Assembly: GCA_944389985.1 (NCBI GenBank)
Contig: CALXON010000003.1
Coordinates: forward strand, 1 to 9,462
From: an uncultured Spirochaetaceae bacterium
GTDB lineage: Bacteria > Spirochaetota > Spirochaetia > Sphaerochaetales > Sphaerochaetaceae
Length of the DNA: 9,462 nt
Direction of reading: 5' to 3'
The notes beneath the pieces were generated by a model. That model was not told the DNA's origin and ran no database searches. It was given only the letters and a program-made list of their open reading frames with translations. Position 1 is the stretch's first letter. Each line of letters starts with the position of its first letter. Of the stretch, positions 1 to 6,147 are shown piece after piece. The translations under genes were made by a program, and so were the position numbers.

Positions 1-423
1 CACAGGAAGCTCTCCATGTCATTCGAGAACAGGGAGGTCCGGAAGGAGTATGAGGCCCTTCTTGAAGGTGTGATCACAAAAGAGGAAGGCATAATAGATC
101 TTCCCATGCGGCTCGATACGGAGAACAGACCATACCAGATCATAGATCACGAGAATGGAAAGAGAGCTGTGACAAGGTGGAAGAGGCTCGGAATCATCGT
201 CAGGGACGGAAGGAAGCTGACAAGAGTACGTTTCTATCCAGAGACAGGAAGGACGCACCAGCTCAGGGTACATTCAAAAGCCATAGGCCACCCCATAGCA
301 GGTGACAGGCTGTACGGCGAGAGAAAGGAAGGAGAGAGGCTCATGCTCCATGCCGCGAGAATCTCATTCACACACCCTGTGACAGGGAAGCCCTGCGAGT
401 TCAGCTCTGAGGCTCCTTTCTGA
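1..423 (+). CDS. RluA-like pseudouridine synthase, 3' part (5' end outside window)
   Basis: The reading frame is open from base 1 and gives the last 140 residues of a pseudouridine synthase of the RluA family, which isomerises uridines in 23S rRNA and/or tRNA in the cytoplasm. The family motif RTHQLRVH, followed by GHPIAGDRLYG, lies at about residues 79-100 of the fragment. The stretch GIIDLPMRLDTENRPYQ resembles E. coli RluA (23S U746 and tRNA U32) more than RluC or RluD, so an RluA-type specificity is my best guess. The catalytic Asp motif (HRLDxxTSG) would lie just upstream of the window and cannot be checked. An in-frame ATG at 16 is inside the conserved domain and is not the true start. 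The last 23 bp overlap the 3' end of the convergent PHP gene. The family call is secure; the exact target is inferred. Confidence 0.93.
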   Translation, partial: HRKLSMSFENREVRKEYEALLEGVITKEEGIIDLPMRLDTENRPYQIIDHENGKRAVTRWKRLGIIVRDGRKLTRVRFYPETGRTHQLRVHSKAIGHPIAGDRLYGERKEGERLMLHAARISFTHPVTGKPCEFSSEAPF

Positions 424-1189
424 ACGAGAGTCCTCCATCTGAGACATATGGTTCAAGAACAGCTATACCAGCTTTCTCCGCAAATGCCCTGACATACGGA
501 ATTGTCCTGTCAAGATTGCTGACTGTGTGGGCATCTGTCGAGATCACGGCCGCGTCCACATACTCAGAGGCTATCCTCCAGAAGTTTCCGGAAGGGTATC
601 CCTCATAGCCCTCACTGTCCTTCAGCATGCCGTTCCCGTTGATCTCAAGAGGAACGGAAAGTGAGGCTGAGGCACTGGCGATCATCCTTGAAGCCTCCTC
701 GGCGACACTGTCGAAATGCCTTCTGCAGAGAAACACATCGGGATGTGCAAGAAATGACACAAGTCCCGATTCCATCACCTTCACAGCCTGCTCTGCGTAC
801 CTTCTGACATCATCATCTGAGAATCCGTCATTGAACGGAGTCCTGAAAGTTCCGTCCGGACGCTCAACGAAATGAACTCCGGCGGTGAAATAGTCCACTC
901 TCTCCCTGACCGATCTGAAGTAATCCCTCCACTCCTCCATATAATCGATCTCATAGCCGAGAAGCACAGGAAACGAGAAACCGGAAGCCGAGGATCTCAC
1001 ATCATTCTCGTACTTTTCCATCTCTGAGTACGGCATCCGTGTGCTTCTGAACCTCCCGGTCGGGAATGGGCAGTGCTCCGAGAAACCGAGGAACGAGAAA
1101 CCTTTTCCGGATGCATATGAAAGATAATCCATGATCTCCCCTGATCCATGGCCACAGTATCTGGAATGTGTGTGAAGATTGTACAGCAT
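401..1189 (-). CDS. PHP-family phosphoesterase, histidinol-phosphatase type
   Basis: This 262-aa protein has the metal-binding layout of the PHP superfamily: HTH at residues 6-8, His14, the SEH motif with His39, Glu80 in GYEID, His106 in AGVHF, His149 in AHPD, and STDAH with Asp219 and His221. The order and length fit the HisK/HisJ-type histidinol-phosphatases, trinuclear metal phosphatases that make histidinol from histidinol phosphate. No other his gene is visible, so the substrate could be another phosphate ester. The start has a good Shine-Dalgarno (AGGAG, 5 nt before the ATG) that overlaps the TAG stop of the upstream coiled-coil gene, with an 8-bp gap, so the two are very likely co-transcribed and possibly translationally coupled. 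Its 3' end overlaps the convergent pseudouridine synthase gene by 23 bp. Family call is strong; the specific hisK assignment is moderate. Confidence 0.88.
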   Translation of the reverse strand: MLYNLHTHSRYCGHGSGEIMDYLSYASGKGFSFLGFSEHCPFPTGRFRSTRMPYSEMEKYENDVRSSASGFSFPVLLGYEIDYMEEWRDYFRSVRERVDYFTAGVHFVERPDGTFRTPFNDGFSDDDVRRYAEQAVKVMESGLVSFLAHPDVFLCRRHFDSVAEEASRMIASASASLSVPLEINGNGMLKDSEGYEGYPSGNFWRIASEYVDAAVISTDAHTVSNLDRTIPYVRAFAEKAGIAVLEPYVSDGGLSFRKEPQS

Positions 1190-1197
1190 GTCAGCTC

Positions 1198-2184
1198 CTA
1201 ACCCGAAAGCCCGTCCAGCCGGATCCGGAGCTTTGCTATCTCCTCCCTGATTCCCGCAATCTCATCATCGATCCGCGCCTTCTCCGCTTCCAGTATCCTT
1301 ATCTTCTCCTCCTCTTCCGAGATGAGGGCCCTGACGCCGTCGACACGCTCTTTCCTCTGAAGCATCTCCCTTCTGTCGATCAGGGCATTGTAACGGTCAT
1401 GCTCCTCAAGAATGGACTGAAGTATGTCGAGAATCTCTGAGGGAGTACTCTCTGAAACCCATGTGGAACCGTTCTCGTAGAGAAAGTATCCATAACTTAC
1501 AAACTTCTCTTCTTCTTCCGCTGTAAGCTTTTCCAGATTCTTCCTGCAATCTGTGATACCCTGCTTCACAGTCCTCTGGAAGGAGTCCTTATTATCATCA
1601 AGATAGCCGGAGAGAGCTGTTATCTTCCCGATCATCAAGGCATCCTTCTCCTCCAGTTCCCTTATCTCCCGCACAAGATCCGCAGCCCCTCCCTGAAGAT
1701 GACCGTCAAGGGATGCTGAGAGCACTGCTGATGCATATGAGAGGAAACGGTCCTCATCCCTGTTTCTGGAGAGGAACTTTGAGAACATGCCTTTCCTCAC
1801 GGAATCTTTTTCTGTAAGCCTGTAGACCTCACCGAAGAGATCCTTGTCCAGAAGGGAGAATGAACACTGCTCCTGAAGGACCGCACCAAGCCGTACAGAG
1901 AGCGACTTTATCGCATCGCGGATGTCCTTCTCCTCTTTCTCTGCTTTCGCCCTCTCAGCGCTTCTCTCCTCGTAATCAGATCTGAACGCTCCGGACTCTG
2001 CGAGGGTGGCTTCTGCCTTCTTCCTTATGGATACAGCATTCCGGCAGTCTTCCAGGAGCCTGCTGTCAGGAAGGATTGACAGAGGTTCCGCAGCACGTCC
2101 GAGCCTGAAGGAGAGCATACGGAGTCTGGCTGTGGAATCGGCTATCAACTTCTCATTTTCAGCCCTTGCATCATGATCTGCCAT
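1198..2184 (-). CDS. Hypothetical coiled-coil protein
   Basis: I do not recognise this 328-aa protein. It is rich in Glu, Lys and Arg. Probable coiled coils lie at about residues 70-100, in the middle around the RELEEKDALMIGKI segment, and across the last 60 residues, where EEEEKIRILEAEKARIDDE gives a clear heptad-like pattern. A less charged segment near residues 225-250 (SYGYFLYENGSTW) may be a small folded part. No signal peptide, membrane helix, Cys cluster or nucleotide-binding motif is visible, so it is probably cytoplasmic and structural or scaffolding. It is the first gene of a leftward pair with the PHP phosphatase 8 bp downstream. The ATG lacks a Shine-Dalgarno and sits 6 nt after a -10-like TAGACT, suggesting a leaderless mRNA. 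The frame is uninterrupted and codon use matches the neighbours, so it is a real gene; its function is unknown. Confidence 0.8.
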   Translation of the reverse strand: MADHDARAENEKLIADSTARLRMLSFRLGRAAEPLSILPDSRLLEDCRNAVSIRKKAEATLAESGAFRSDYEERSAERAKAEKEEKDIRDAIKSLSVRLGAVLQEQCSFSLLDKDLFGEVYRLTEKDSVRKGMFSKFLSRNRDEDRFLSYASAVLSASLDGHLQGGAADLVREIRELEEKDALMIGKITALSGYLDDNKDSFQRTVKQGITDCRKNLEKLTAEEEEKFVSYGYFLYENGSTWVSESTPSEILDILQSILEEHDRYNALIDRREMLQRKERVDGVRALISEEEEKIRILEAEKARIDDEIAGIREEIAKLRIRLDGLSG

Positions 2185-2190
2185 AAGCTG

Positions 2191-2219
2191 AGTCTACCAC
2201 ATACAGCCATGATGGCGAA
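2191..2219 (-). promoter_or_regulatory. Candidate promoter for the coiled-coil/PHP pair (leaderless type)
   Basis: Reading leftward, TGG-TAGACT forms an extended -10 (hexamer 2191-2196, 4 of 6 matches, TGn at 2197-2199). A weak -35, TTCGCC (2214-2219), lies 17 bp upstream. Only six bases (CAGCTT) separate the hexamer from the ATG, so the predicted transcript would start at the start codon. The hexamer is weak, so this rests partly on the same layout recurring at three other genes. Confidence 0.4.
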
Positions 2220-2232
2220 GTCATACTCACAA

Positions 2233-2262
2233 TTGACAAGAACACCCGTGAAAACATATTCT
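2233..2262 (+). promoter_or_regulatory. Candidate sigma-70 promoter for the DbpA-domain/MBL operon
   Basis: A perfect -35, TTGACA, lies at 2233-2238. Two possible -10 hexamers follow: CATATT at 2255-2260 (16-bp spacer) or TATTCT at 2257-2262 (18-bp spacer), each 4 of 6. The transcript would start near 2267-2270 and carry a leader of roughly 95 nt before the ATG at 2365. A CATAAT at 2327-2332 is an alternative -10 giving a short leader, but it has no recognisable -35. Confidence 0.5.
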
Positions 2263-2270
2263 TAAATGAC

Positions 2271-2302
2271 CCGGAAAGTCCTGTCATGCGGGAAACTTCC
2301 GG
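2271..2302 (+). repeat. Imperfect inverted repeat near the predicted transcript start of the DbpA-domain gene
   Basis: CCGGAA (2271-2276) pairs with TTCCGG (2297-2302). The stem continues as GT/AC after one bulged A and encloses a loop of about 15 nt. It lies just downstream of the candidate promoter, so it could be an RNA stem-loop at the very 5' end of the leader or a DNA operator. A second, 4-bp hairpin (GCCG-TTAC-CGGC, 2336-2347) stands 7 nt before the Shine-Dalgarno. Confidence 0.35.
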
Positions 2303-2364
2303 AACGCCCAATACCCATACTGAGGGCATAATAACGCCGTTACCGGCAAATCTTGGAGAAATTC

Positions 2365-2919
2365 ATGGAAAGAGAAGACATAAAAGGTCTTTCGGAAGAG
2401 GAAATCTCCTCACGCATTGACAGCCTCATGCAGGCCATGAAGAGTGCGGACCCAGAGGAGATCGAGAGAATCAGGGGAATACTCAGGAAGAAAGTATCAT
2501 TCTTCGAGAGAAGCGCGTTCGCAGCCTACCTTCTCATGGCAAGAACCCCGTCAGCAAAGGCAGAGAGAAGACAGAGACCTGAGAGAGCTGAGAAGAGTGC
2601 TCCGAGGCAGGAGAAGAACAGCGCGGAGAAGAGCGCAGGCACAGAGCAGGAAAGCGCTAAGGCTGAGAAGGTCATTCCTGAGGGAGCTAAGACAATCTAC
2701 ATCGATGTAGGCAAGATGAAGCACCTCTACCCTAAGGATCTCTCGAAGAGACTTCAGGCTGAGCTCGGAATCACACGCGATGACATCTATATGATCCGCA
2801 TTCATGACAAGTACTCATTTGTCACGATGAGCGAGGAGAACTGCCAGAAAGCTATCGACAAGCTCACAGGTCAGGACATCAACGGACGCATAGCGAAGGT
2901 GGCATACTCGAACAAATGA
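2365..2919 (+). CDS. Stand-alone DbpA-type RNA-binding domain protein
   Basis: This 184-aa protein ends in a DbpA-like RNA recognition fold (about residues 109-182), recognised by the pattern TIYIDVGKMKHLYPKDL, then GITRDDIYMIRIHDKYSFVTM and GRIAKVAYS. In DbpA/CsdA-type DEAD-box helicases this domain follows the helicase core and binds structured rRNA; here no helicase domain is present. Residues 1-60 look helical (EEEISSRIDSLMQAMKSADP, then a hydrophobic patch AFAAYLLMA). Residues 61-107 form a charged, low-complexity linker rich in Lys, Glu, Ala and Ser. The start is the ATG at 2365, because GGAGA at 2355-2359 is a well-placed Shine-Dalgarno; a TTG at 2353 would sit on that site. The stop overlaps the next start (ATGA), so it is coupled to the MBL-fold gene. 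An RNA-binding or ribosome-related role is inferred from the domain. Confidence 0.85.
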   Translation: MEREDIKGLSEEEISSRIDSLMQAMKSADPEEIERIRGILRKKVSFFERSAFAAYLLMARTPSAKAERRQRPERAEKSAPRQEKNSAEKSAGTEQESAKAEKVIPEGAKTIYIDVGKMKHLYPKDLSKRLQAELGITRDDIYMIRIHDKYSFVTMSEENCQKAIDKLTGQDINGRIAKVAYSNK

Positions 2920-3545
2920 GGATACAGCCATTCTCCGAGGGTTCATACGGAACAAACACATATATCGTGTACGAAGGACATGAGTGCATCCTAATCGATG
3001 CACCCTTTCCTTATGAGAAGCCTCTGTCGTTCCTGAAGGAGAACGGACTTGAGCCTCAGGCTGTGCTTCTGACACACGGACACTTTGATCACATATTCGG
3101 ACTGCCAGCCATCAGAAAGGCCTATCCTTCTGTCAGGATATATCTCGATGCTGCTGATATGCCGTTCATCGTGGATAACGCATCGCGTTCAAGACGGATG
3201 CTTTCTGAAATGGATCCGTGGTCAGCCAGTGCAGTATCACAGTGCGGGGAGATGCCTGAGGACATCACAGCATACGGAGAGGAATGTCACGGCTTCAGGG
3301 TTCTGAGGACCCCTGGGCACACCGCGGGCTCCATATGTCTCTACTCAGAGAAGGAAGGAATACTCTTCTCAGGAGATACTCTCTTCATGTCTGGAACAGG
3401 CCGCACTGACCTCGGAGGAAGCCCTGCGGATATGAGGACATCACTGAAAACCCTCATGAGCCTTCCTGACAGGACCATGGTGCTTCCCGGCCATGGACCT
3501 CTGACCACCATTGAAAAGGAAAGGAAGGGAAACCCCTTCCTCTGA
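2916..3545 (+). CDS. MBL-fold metallo-hydrolase (glyoxalase II-like)
   Basis: This 209-aa protein has the complete metallo-beta-lactamase-fold metal site: H54-G-H56-F-D58-H59, His135 in PGHTAGS, Asp154 in FSGDTLF and His193 in PGHGP. This is the binuclear layout of glyoxalase II-type hydrolases, which cleave thioesters or related substrates in the cytoplasm. The short length and the lack of the long glyoxalase II C-terminal substrate-binding domain put it with the short YcbL-like hydrolases rather than classical GloB, so the substrate is uncertain. Its ATG overlaps the stop of the DbpA-domain gene by 4 bp (ATGA). No good Shine-Dalgarno is close (AAGGTGG is 13 nt away), which suggests translational coupling. 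The last codons form an 8-bp hairpin, and the gene stops 2 bp from the convergent DksA-like gene. Family call is very secure. Confidence 0.92.
   Translation: MRIQPFSEGSYGTNTYIVYEGHECILIDAPFPYEKPLSFLKENGLEPQAVLLTHGHFDHIFGLPAIRKAYPSVRIYLDAADMPFIVDNASRSRRMLSEMDPWSASAVSQCGEMPEDITAYGEECHGFRVLRTPGHTAGSICLYSEKEGILFSGDTLFMSGTGRTDLGGSPADMRTSLKTLMSLPDRTMVLPGHGPLTTIEKERKGNPFL
3522..3541 (-). terminator. Candidate terminator hairpin for the leftward dksA-like unit, inside the MBL gene end
   Basis: AGGAAGGG (3522-3529) and CCCTTCCT (3534-3541) form a perfect 8-bp stem with a 4-nt loop. On the minus strand it is followed by the T/C-rich run TTCCTTTTC, a modest U-tract, so it may stop leftward transcripts coming from the DksA-like gene. 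On the plus strand no U-tract follows. It lies entirely within the last codons of the MBL-fold gene. Confidence 0.4.
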
Positions 3546-3547
3546 AA

Positions 3548-3910
3548 TCACATACCGCCGTTGAGCTTCTCGTTGGCTGACTTGCACTCCACACAGAGCA
3601 CCGCTTCAGGAATTGCCCTGAGCCTGCCCTCCGGGATCCTCTTGCCGCACTGAAGGCAGTAGCCGTACTTGCCGTCTCCGATGCGCTTGAGAGCGCCCTC
3701 TATCGCTTTGAGCTTCTTGGCATCCATCGCATTGAGCGCCTCCATCTTCCTGTAGGCACCTTCATCAGAAGCCAGATCGCTGGAATCTCCCCTGCCTGAT
3801 GAGGCGAAAGCCTCGGAGCGGAAATCATCACCTTCACTATTGAGCTTTGAAAGAAGCTCCTCACGTTCCTTTAAGAGCAGTTCCTGCATCTCCTGGGTAA
3901 ATGCATCCAT
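3548..3910 (-). CDS. DksA/TraR-family C4 zinc-finger protein
   Basis: This 120-aa protein has a C-terminal C4 zinc finger, C85-x2-C88-x17-C106-x2-C109, with the family's KYGYCLQCGKRIPEGRLRAIP signature. The N-terminal half is helical and should form the antiparallel coiled coil; at its tip is D42-S-S-D45-L-A47, matching the DxxDxA motif that DksA inserts into the RNA polymerase secondary channel. It is therefore probably a transcription factor that modulates initiation, with or without ppGpp. It is shorter than E. coli DksA (151 aa) but longer than TraR. The start is supported by AGGGGG 7 nt before the ATG. It is the last gene of a leftward cluster, 54 bp downstream of the small membrane protein gene. 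That gap holds a TTGACT over the upstream gene's stop but no well-spaced -10, so read-through from upstream is likely. Confidence 0.9.
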   Translation of the reverse strand: MDAFTQEMQELLLKEREELLSKLNSEGDDFRSEAFASSGRGDSSDLASDEGAYRKMEALNAMDAKKLKAIEGALKRIGDGKYGYCLQCGKRIPEGRLRAIPEAVLCVECKSANEKLNGGM

Positions 3911-3964
3911 AACGCAACCCCCTTTTTCGAATCGTATTAAATGTGCCTGTGAATCCTGCTGCAG

Positions 3965-4192
3965 TCAAGAGGTAACATGTGAATTATCCGTGTTTTCCTC
4001 TCTCAGAAGTCTGACATAGCGCCGTGAGAACCGTATGACGGCGGCAGAGACAGCGAGATAGACAAGGAATACGATGAATGCGATCCATCTGGGGCCTGTA
4101 TATACAGTTCCCAGAAGAAGGAATCCCGCAGTCATTCCCGTCATCAGCATGACGATGGAGATGATGAACTTACGCGCACGTTTATTCCGCAT
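3965..4192 (-). CDS. Small two-helix membrane protein, unknown function
   Basis: This 75-aa protein begins with a basic stretch (MRNKRARK), followed by two hydrophobic helices at about residues 9-31 and 35-54 separated by a short turn (TGPR). A basic tail (RFSRRYVRLLREE) and a polar end follow. The charge pattern predicts both ends in the cytoplasm. I do not recognise the family. Its ATG lies inside the 3' end of thrH (11-bp overlap) and has only a weak AGAG just before it, so translation probably depends on ribosomes finishing thrH. Codon use and the uninterrupted frame fit its neighbours. It is a likely real gene in the AI-2E/thrH cluster, but without homology evidence its role is unknown. 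Confidence 0.65.
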   Translation of the reverse strand: MRNKRARKFIISIVMLMTGMTAGFLLLGTVYTGPRWIAFIVFLVYLAVSAAVIRFSRRYVRLLREENTDNSHVTS

Positions 4193-4790
4193 CTCTGAAA
4201 CGCCTTACAGCCTCAAGAAGATCATCATACTCTGTCACGAGCTCGAGGTCCTTCTCCTCATTGAGGATATTTGCAGGAGCGCGGAAAAGACAGCCACCGT
4301 CAGCCTCCCTGATCATGGCTATGTCATTATAGCTGTCACCTGAGGCGAATGTGCGGAATCCCATATGCCTGAACCCCTCAATGGCCTTCTTCTTGCCGTT
4401 CTCAGCCCTCATCGAGATATCCACGATATTGTCATCATCATCGACACGGAGACTGTTGCAGAGGATCGTAGGATAATCGAGCTGCCTCATCAGCGGAAGG
4501 GCGAACTCGGTGAATGTGTCTGAAAGGATCGCCAGCTGTGTCATCTCCCTGAGCTTCATGACAAAGTCATAGGCGCCGGGAAGTGGCTTTATTCCGGAGA
4601 TCACATCCTGAATATCCTTCAGTTTCAGACCATGCTGACGGAGAATTCCGATCCTGTAAGCCATCAGCTTATGGTAATCAGGCTCATCACGGGTTGTTAT
4701 CTTCAGCTCCTCTATTCCTGTCTTCTCCGAGAATGCTATCCATATCTCAGGAACGAGAACACCTTCAAGGTCAAGGCACACAATCTCCAT
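4182..4790 (-). CDS. thrH: ThrH: phosphoserine phosphatase / homoserine phosphotransferase, HAD superfamily
   Basis: The 202-aa sequence follows Pseudomonas aeruginosa ThrH closely along its whole length, from the start MEIVCLDLEGVLVPEIWIAF on. HAD motif I is D7-L-E9, with Glu in the second acidic position as in ThrH. Motif II is S90-D91-T92, the lysine motif is GKKK (residues 132-135), and motif IV is GDSYND with Asp152 and Asp156. ThrH dephosphorylates phosphoserine and can pass the phosphate to homoserine, linking serine and threonine synthesis in the cytoplasm. The start is clear: GGAGG stands 6 nt before the ATG. It lies 14 bp downstream of the AI-2E transporter gene and overlaps the small membrane protein gene by 11 bp, so all three should share a transcript. 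Whether it supplies serine or threonine in this organism cannot be told from the window. Confidence 0.93.
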   Translation of the reverse strand: MEIVCLDLEGVLVPEIWIAFSEKTGIEELKITTRDEPDYHKLMAYRIGILRQHGLKLKDIQDVISGIKPLPGAYDFVMKLREMTQLAILSDTFTEFALPLMRQLDYPTILCNSLRVDDDDNIVDISMRAENGKKKAIEGFRHMGFRTFASGDSYNDIAMIREADGGCLFRAPANILNEEKDLELVTEYDDLLEAVRRFRDAE

Positions 4791-4804
4791 AACGGACCTC
4801 CACT

Positions 4805-5986
4805 TTATTTCTCAGAGTTCATCTCATCGGGAAGCTCTATGTTGTCATCACCCTCGTCGTGCTCATGCGCCGTCTGTGATCTGCGCTTGCGCTTCCTGTC
4901 GAAATCGCGGCGGTAGTAACGGCCTTCGGAGAGAAGGATGGCTATAGGCCTCAGAGATGGTATGTTCGCGCAGATGATCTGGATGATCGACGTGAGAGGA
5001 ACGGCGAGGAACATACCCGCAAGTCCCCATATGTATCCCCAGACAGCAAGTGAGACAAGTATCAGAAGCGGTGATATGTTCAGCTGTACTCCCTGGAGTT
5101 TGGGATCGATTATGTTTCCGACCACCATCTCTATGCCTATCATCAGAAGCGCGACATATATGACATTGCTCCAGTCAGGAGCGAACTGTATGAGCGCCAT
5201 GAATATCGTTCCAGCCGTGCACATGATGGAACCGATTGTCGGTATGAAGTTCAGGACAACGGCGAGAACACCCCATACAAGCGCGAAATCGAGGCCTGTG
5301 ATTATTGCCGCGAAATAGAAGAGGACACCTGTTATGAGGCTTATGATGAGTTTCAGCAGCATGTACTTTGACACCTGCCGGTTCATTCTTGTGATCAGCT
5401 GTGAGGCTCTCTGGACCTTTCCTCTCGGAAGAGCCGCAAGAAGCTTGGGAAGTATCGTCTGCCTCTCCAAAATCAGGAAGAGAAGATACAGGAGAACGAG
5501 CATCGCATCGGAGATGATAGATATGAATTTTCCGGATATCGATGTGAGCGATGACATCGCGACTCCGTACCAGTTGATGTCAAGCCAGGCGAGTATGCTG
5601 AATGTCTGGGGGTCCTCCTCAAGATACGGGGCCACGAATGCCGAGAGTCCCCTGTCGAGTTCCTGCACTCTCGCAGCATACGCCGGTATTCCTGAATCTG
5701 ACTGCAGGAGCATGTTCACCATCACGAAGAATATGTAGATGAAGAGAAGGAAGACCGCAACGACAACAACAAGGGTTATTATCATCGACAAAAAGCGCGG
5801 AACCTTCATCCTGTCCATTCTGGAAAGAAGCGGATTGACGACAACGAACACAAAGAGAGCGATGACGAGCGGAATCATGATATTCGCCATCATCTTGAGT
5901 ATATACAGTACAAGTATGGCAGCGAAAAGTAGCAGGATGTTCCTTATCTGCCGTCTGTAGCTGTCGTTAGGCTGCGCTGAAGTCAT
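4805..5986 (-). CDS. AI-2E family transporter (TqsA/PerM-like membrane protein)
   Basis: This 393-aa polytopic inner-membrane protein has the AI-2E/UPF0118 layout. Two N-terminal helices (about 16-50) and a third (66-92) come first, then a periplasmic-type loop (93-150) and a helix near 155-172. A cytoplasmic stretch (KLLAALPRGKVQRASQLITR) and a C-terminal helix bundle (208-345) follow, with the family motif LNFIPTIGSI (245-254) and IDPKLQGVQLNISPLLILVS (293-312). The last 40 residues form a basic then acidic tail. Family members export small signals or other solutes, or act as ion antiporters; the substrate cannot be predicted here. I chose the ATG at 5986, which puts a short polar N-terminus before helix 1. 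The GTG at 6058 adds 24 atypical residues and has no Shine-Dalgarno. The chosen ATG also lacks one and sits 6 nt after TATAAT. Confidence 0.9.
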   Translation of the reverse strand: MTSAQPNDSYRRQIRNILLLFAAILVLYILKMMANIMIPLVIALFVFVVVNPLLSRMDRMKVPRFLSMIITLVVVVAVFLLFIYIFFVMVNMLLQSDSGIPAYAARVQELDRGLSAFVAPYLEEDPQTFSILAWLDINWYGVAMSSLTSISGKFISIISDAMLVLLYLLFLILERQTILPKLLAALPRGKVQRASQLITRMNRQVSKYMLLKLIISLITGVLFYFAAIITGLDFALVWGVLAVVLNFIPTIGSIMCTAGTIFMALIQFAPDWSNVIYVALLMIGIEMVVGNIIDPKLQGVQLNISPLLILVSLAVWGYIWGLAGMFLAVPLTSIIQIICANIPSLRPIAILLSEGRYYRRDFDRKRKRRSQTAHEHDEGDDNIELPDEMNSEK

Positions 5987-5992
5987 ACGGGG

Positions 5993-6021
5993 ATTATAAT
6001 ATAATAATCTGAATGATTCCA
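5993..6021 (-). promoter_or_regulatory. Candidate promoter for the AI-2E/thrH cluster (leaderless type)
   Basis: A perfect -10 TATAAT (5993-5998, minus strand) lies in an AT-rich patch, with a weak -35 TGGAAT (6016-6021; 3 of 6) 17 bp upstream. Six bases (CCCCGT) separate the hexamer from the ATG at 5986, so the transcript is predicted to begin at the start codon. A TATTAT at 6001-6006 is a second possible -10 that would give a leader of only a few bases. Confidence 0.5.
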
Positions 6022-6059
6022 CAGATTGTCCCGATGAGTGAACATAGTTCCTGTTCACG

Positions 6060-6089
6060 TTGACATATCAGCATCAGCAATGGTATTTT
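6060..6089 (+). promoter_or_regulatory. Candidate sigma-70 promoter of the SurA/PpiD-like gene
   Basis: A perfect -35 TTGACA (6060-6065) is followed after 18 bp by TATTTT (6084-6089; 4 of 6), which carries a TGG extension (6081-6083) making an extended -10. Transcription would start near 6096 and give a leader of about 50 nt, with AGAGG (6136-6140) as the Shine-Dalgarno 7 nt before the ATG at 6148. It is divergent from the AI-2E promoter; no strong operator palindrome is apparent in the space between. Confidence 0.55.
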
Positions 6090-6147
6090 TTCAGATAGCT
6101 GTTCATAAGGACGGCTTTCTTGATATCACTGGAAAAGAGGTTTCTTT

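Noticed and set aside
383..395. Hairpin CAGGG-AAG-CCCTG near the RluA/PHP convergence as a terminator
   Set aside because: The stem is only 5 bp with a 3-nt loop and has no T-run on either side.
3963..3968. TTGACT (minus strand) as a -35 for the DksA-like gene
   Set aside because: The hexamers at 16-18 bp spacing (such as CACATT) match the -10 consensus poorly. It overlaps the stop codon of the upstream gene, and read-through from the AI-2E cluster explains expression as well.
4938..5738. Two plus-strand open frames (126 and 134 codons) opposite the AI-2E transporter
   Set aside because: They are antisense shadows of membrane-helix codons and have no promoter, Shine-Dalgarno or recognisable product.
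5987..6058. GTG start at 6058 extending the AI-2E protein by 24 residues
   Set aside because: The extension is not membrane-like, has no Shine-Dalgarno, and would put the perfect TATAAT inside the coding region. The ATG at 5986 fits the family better.
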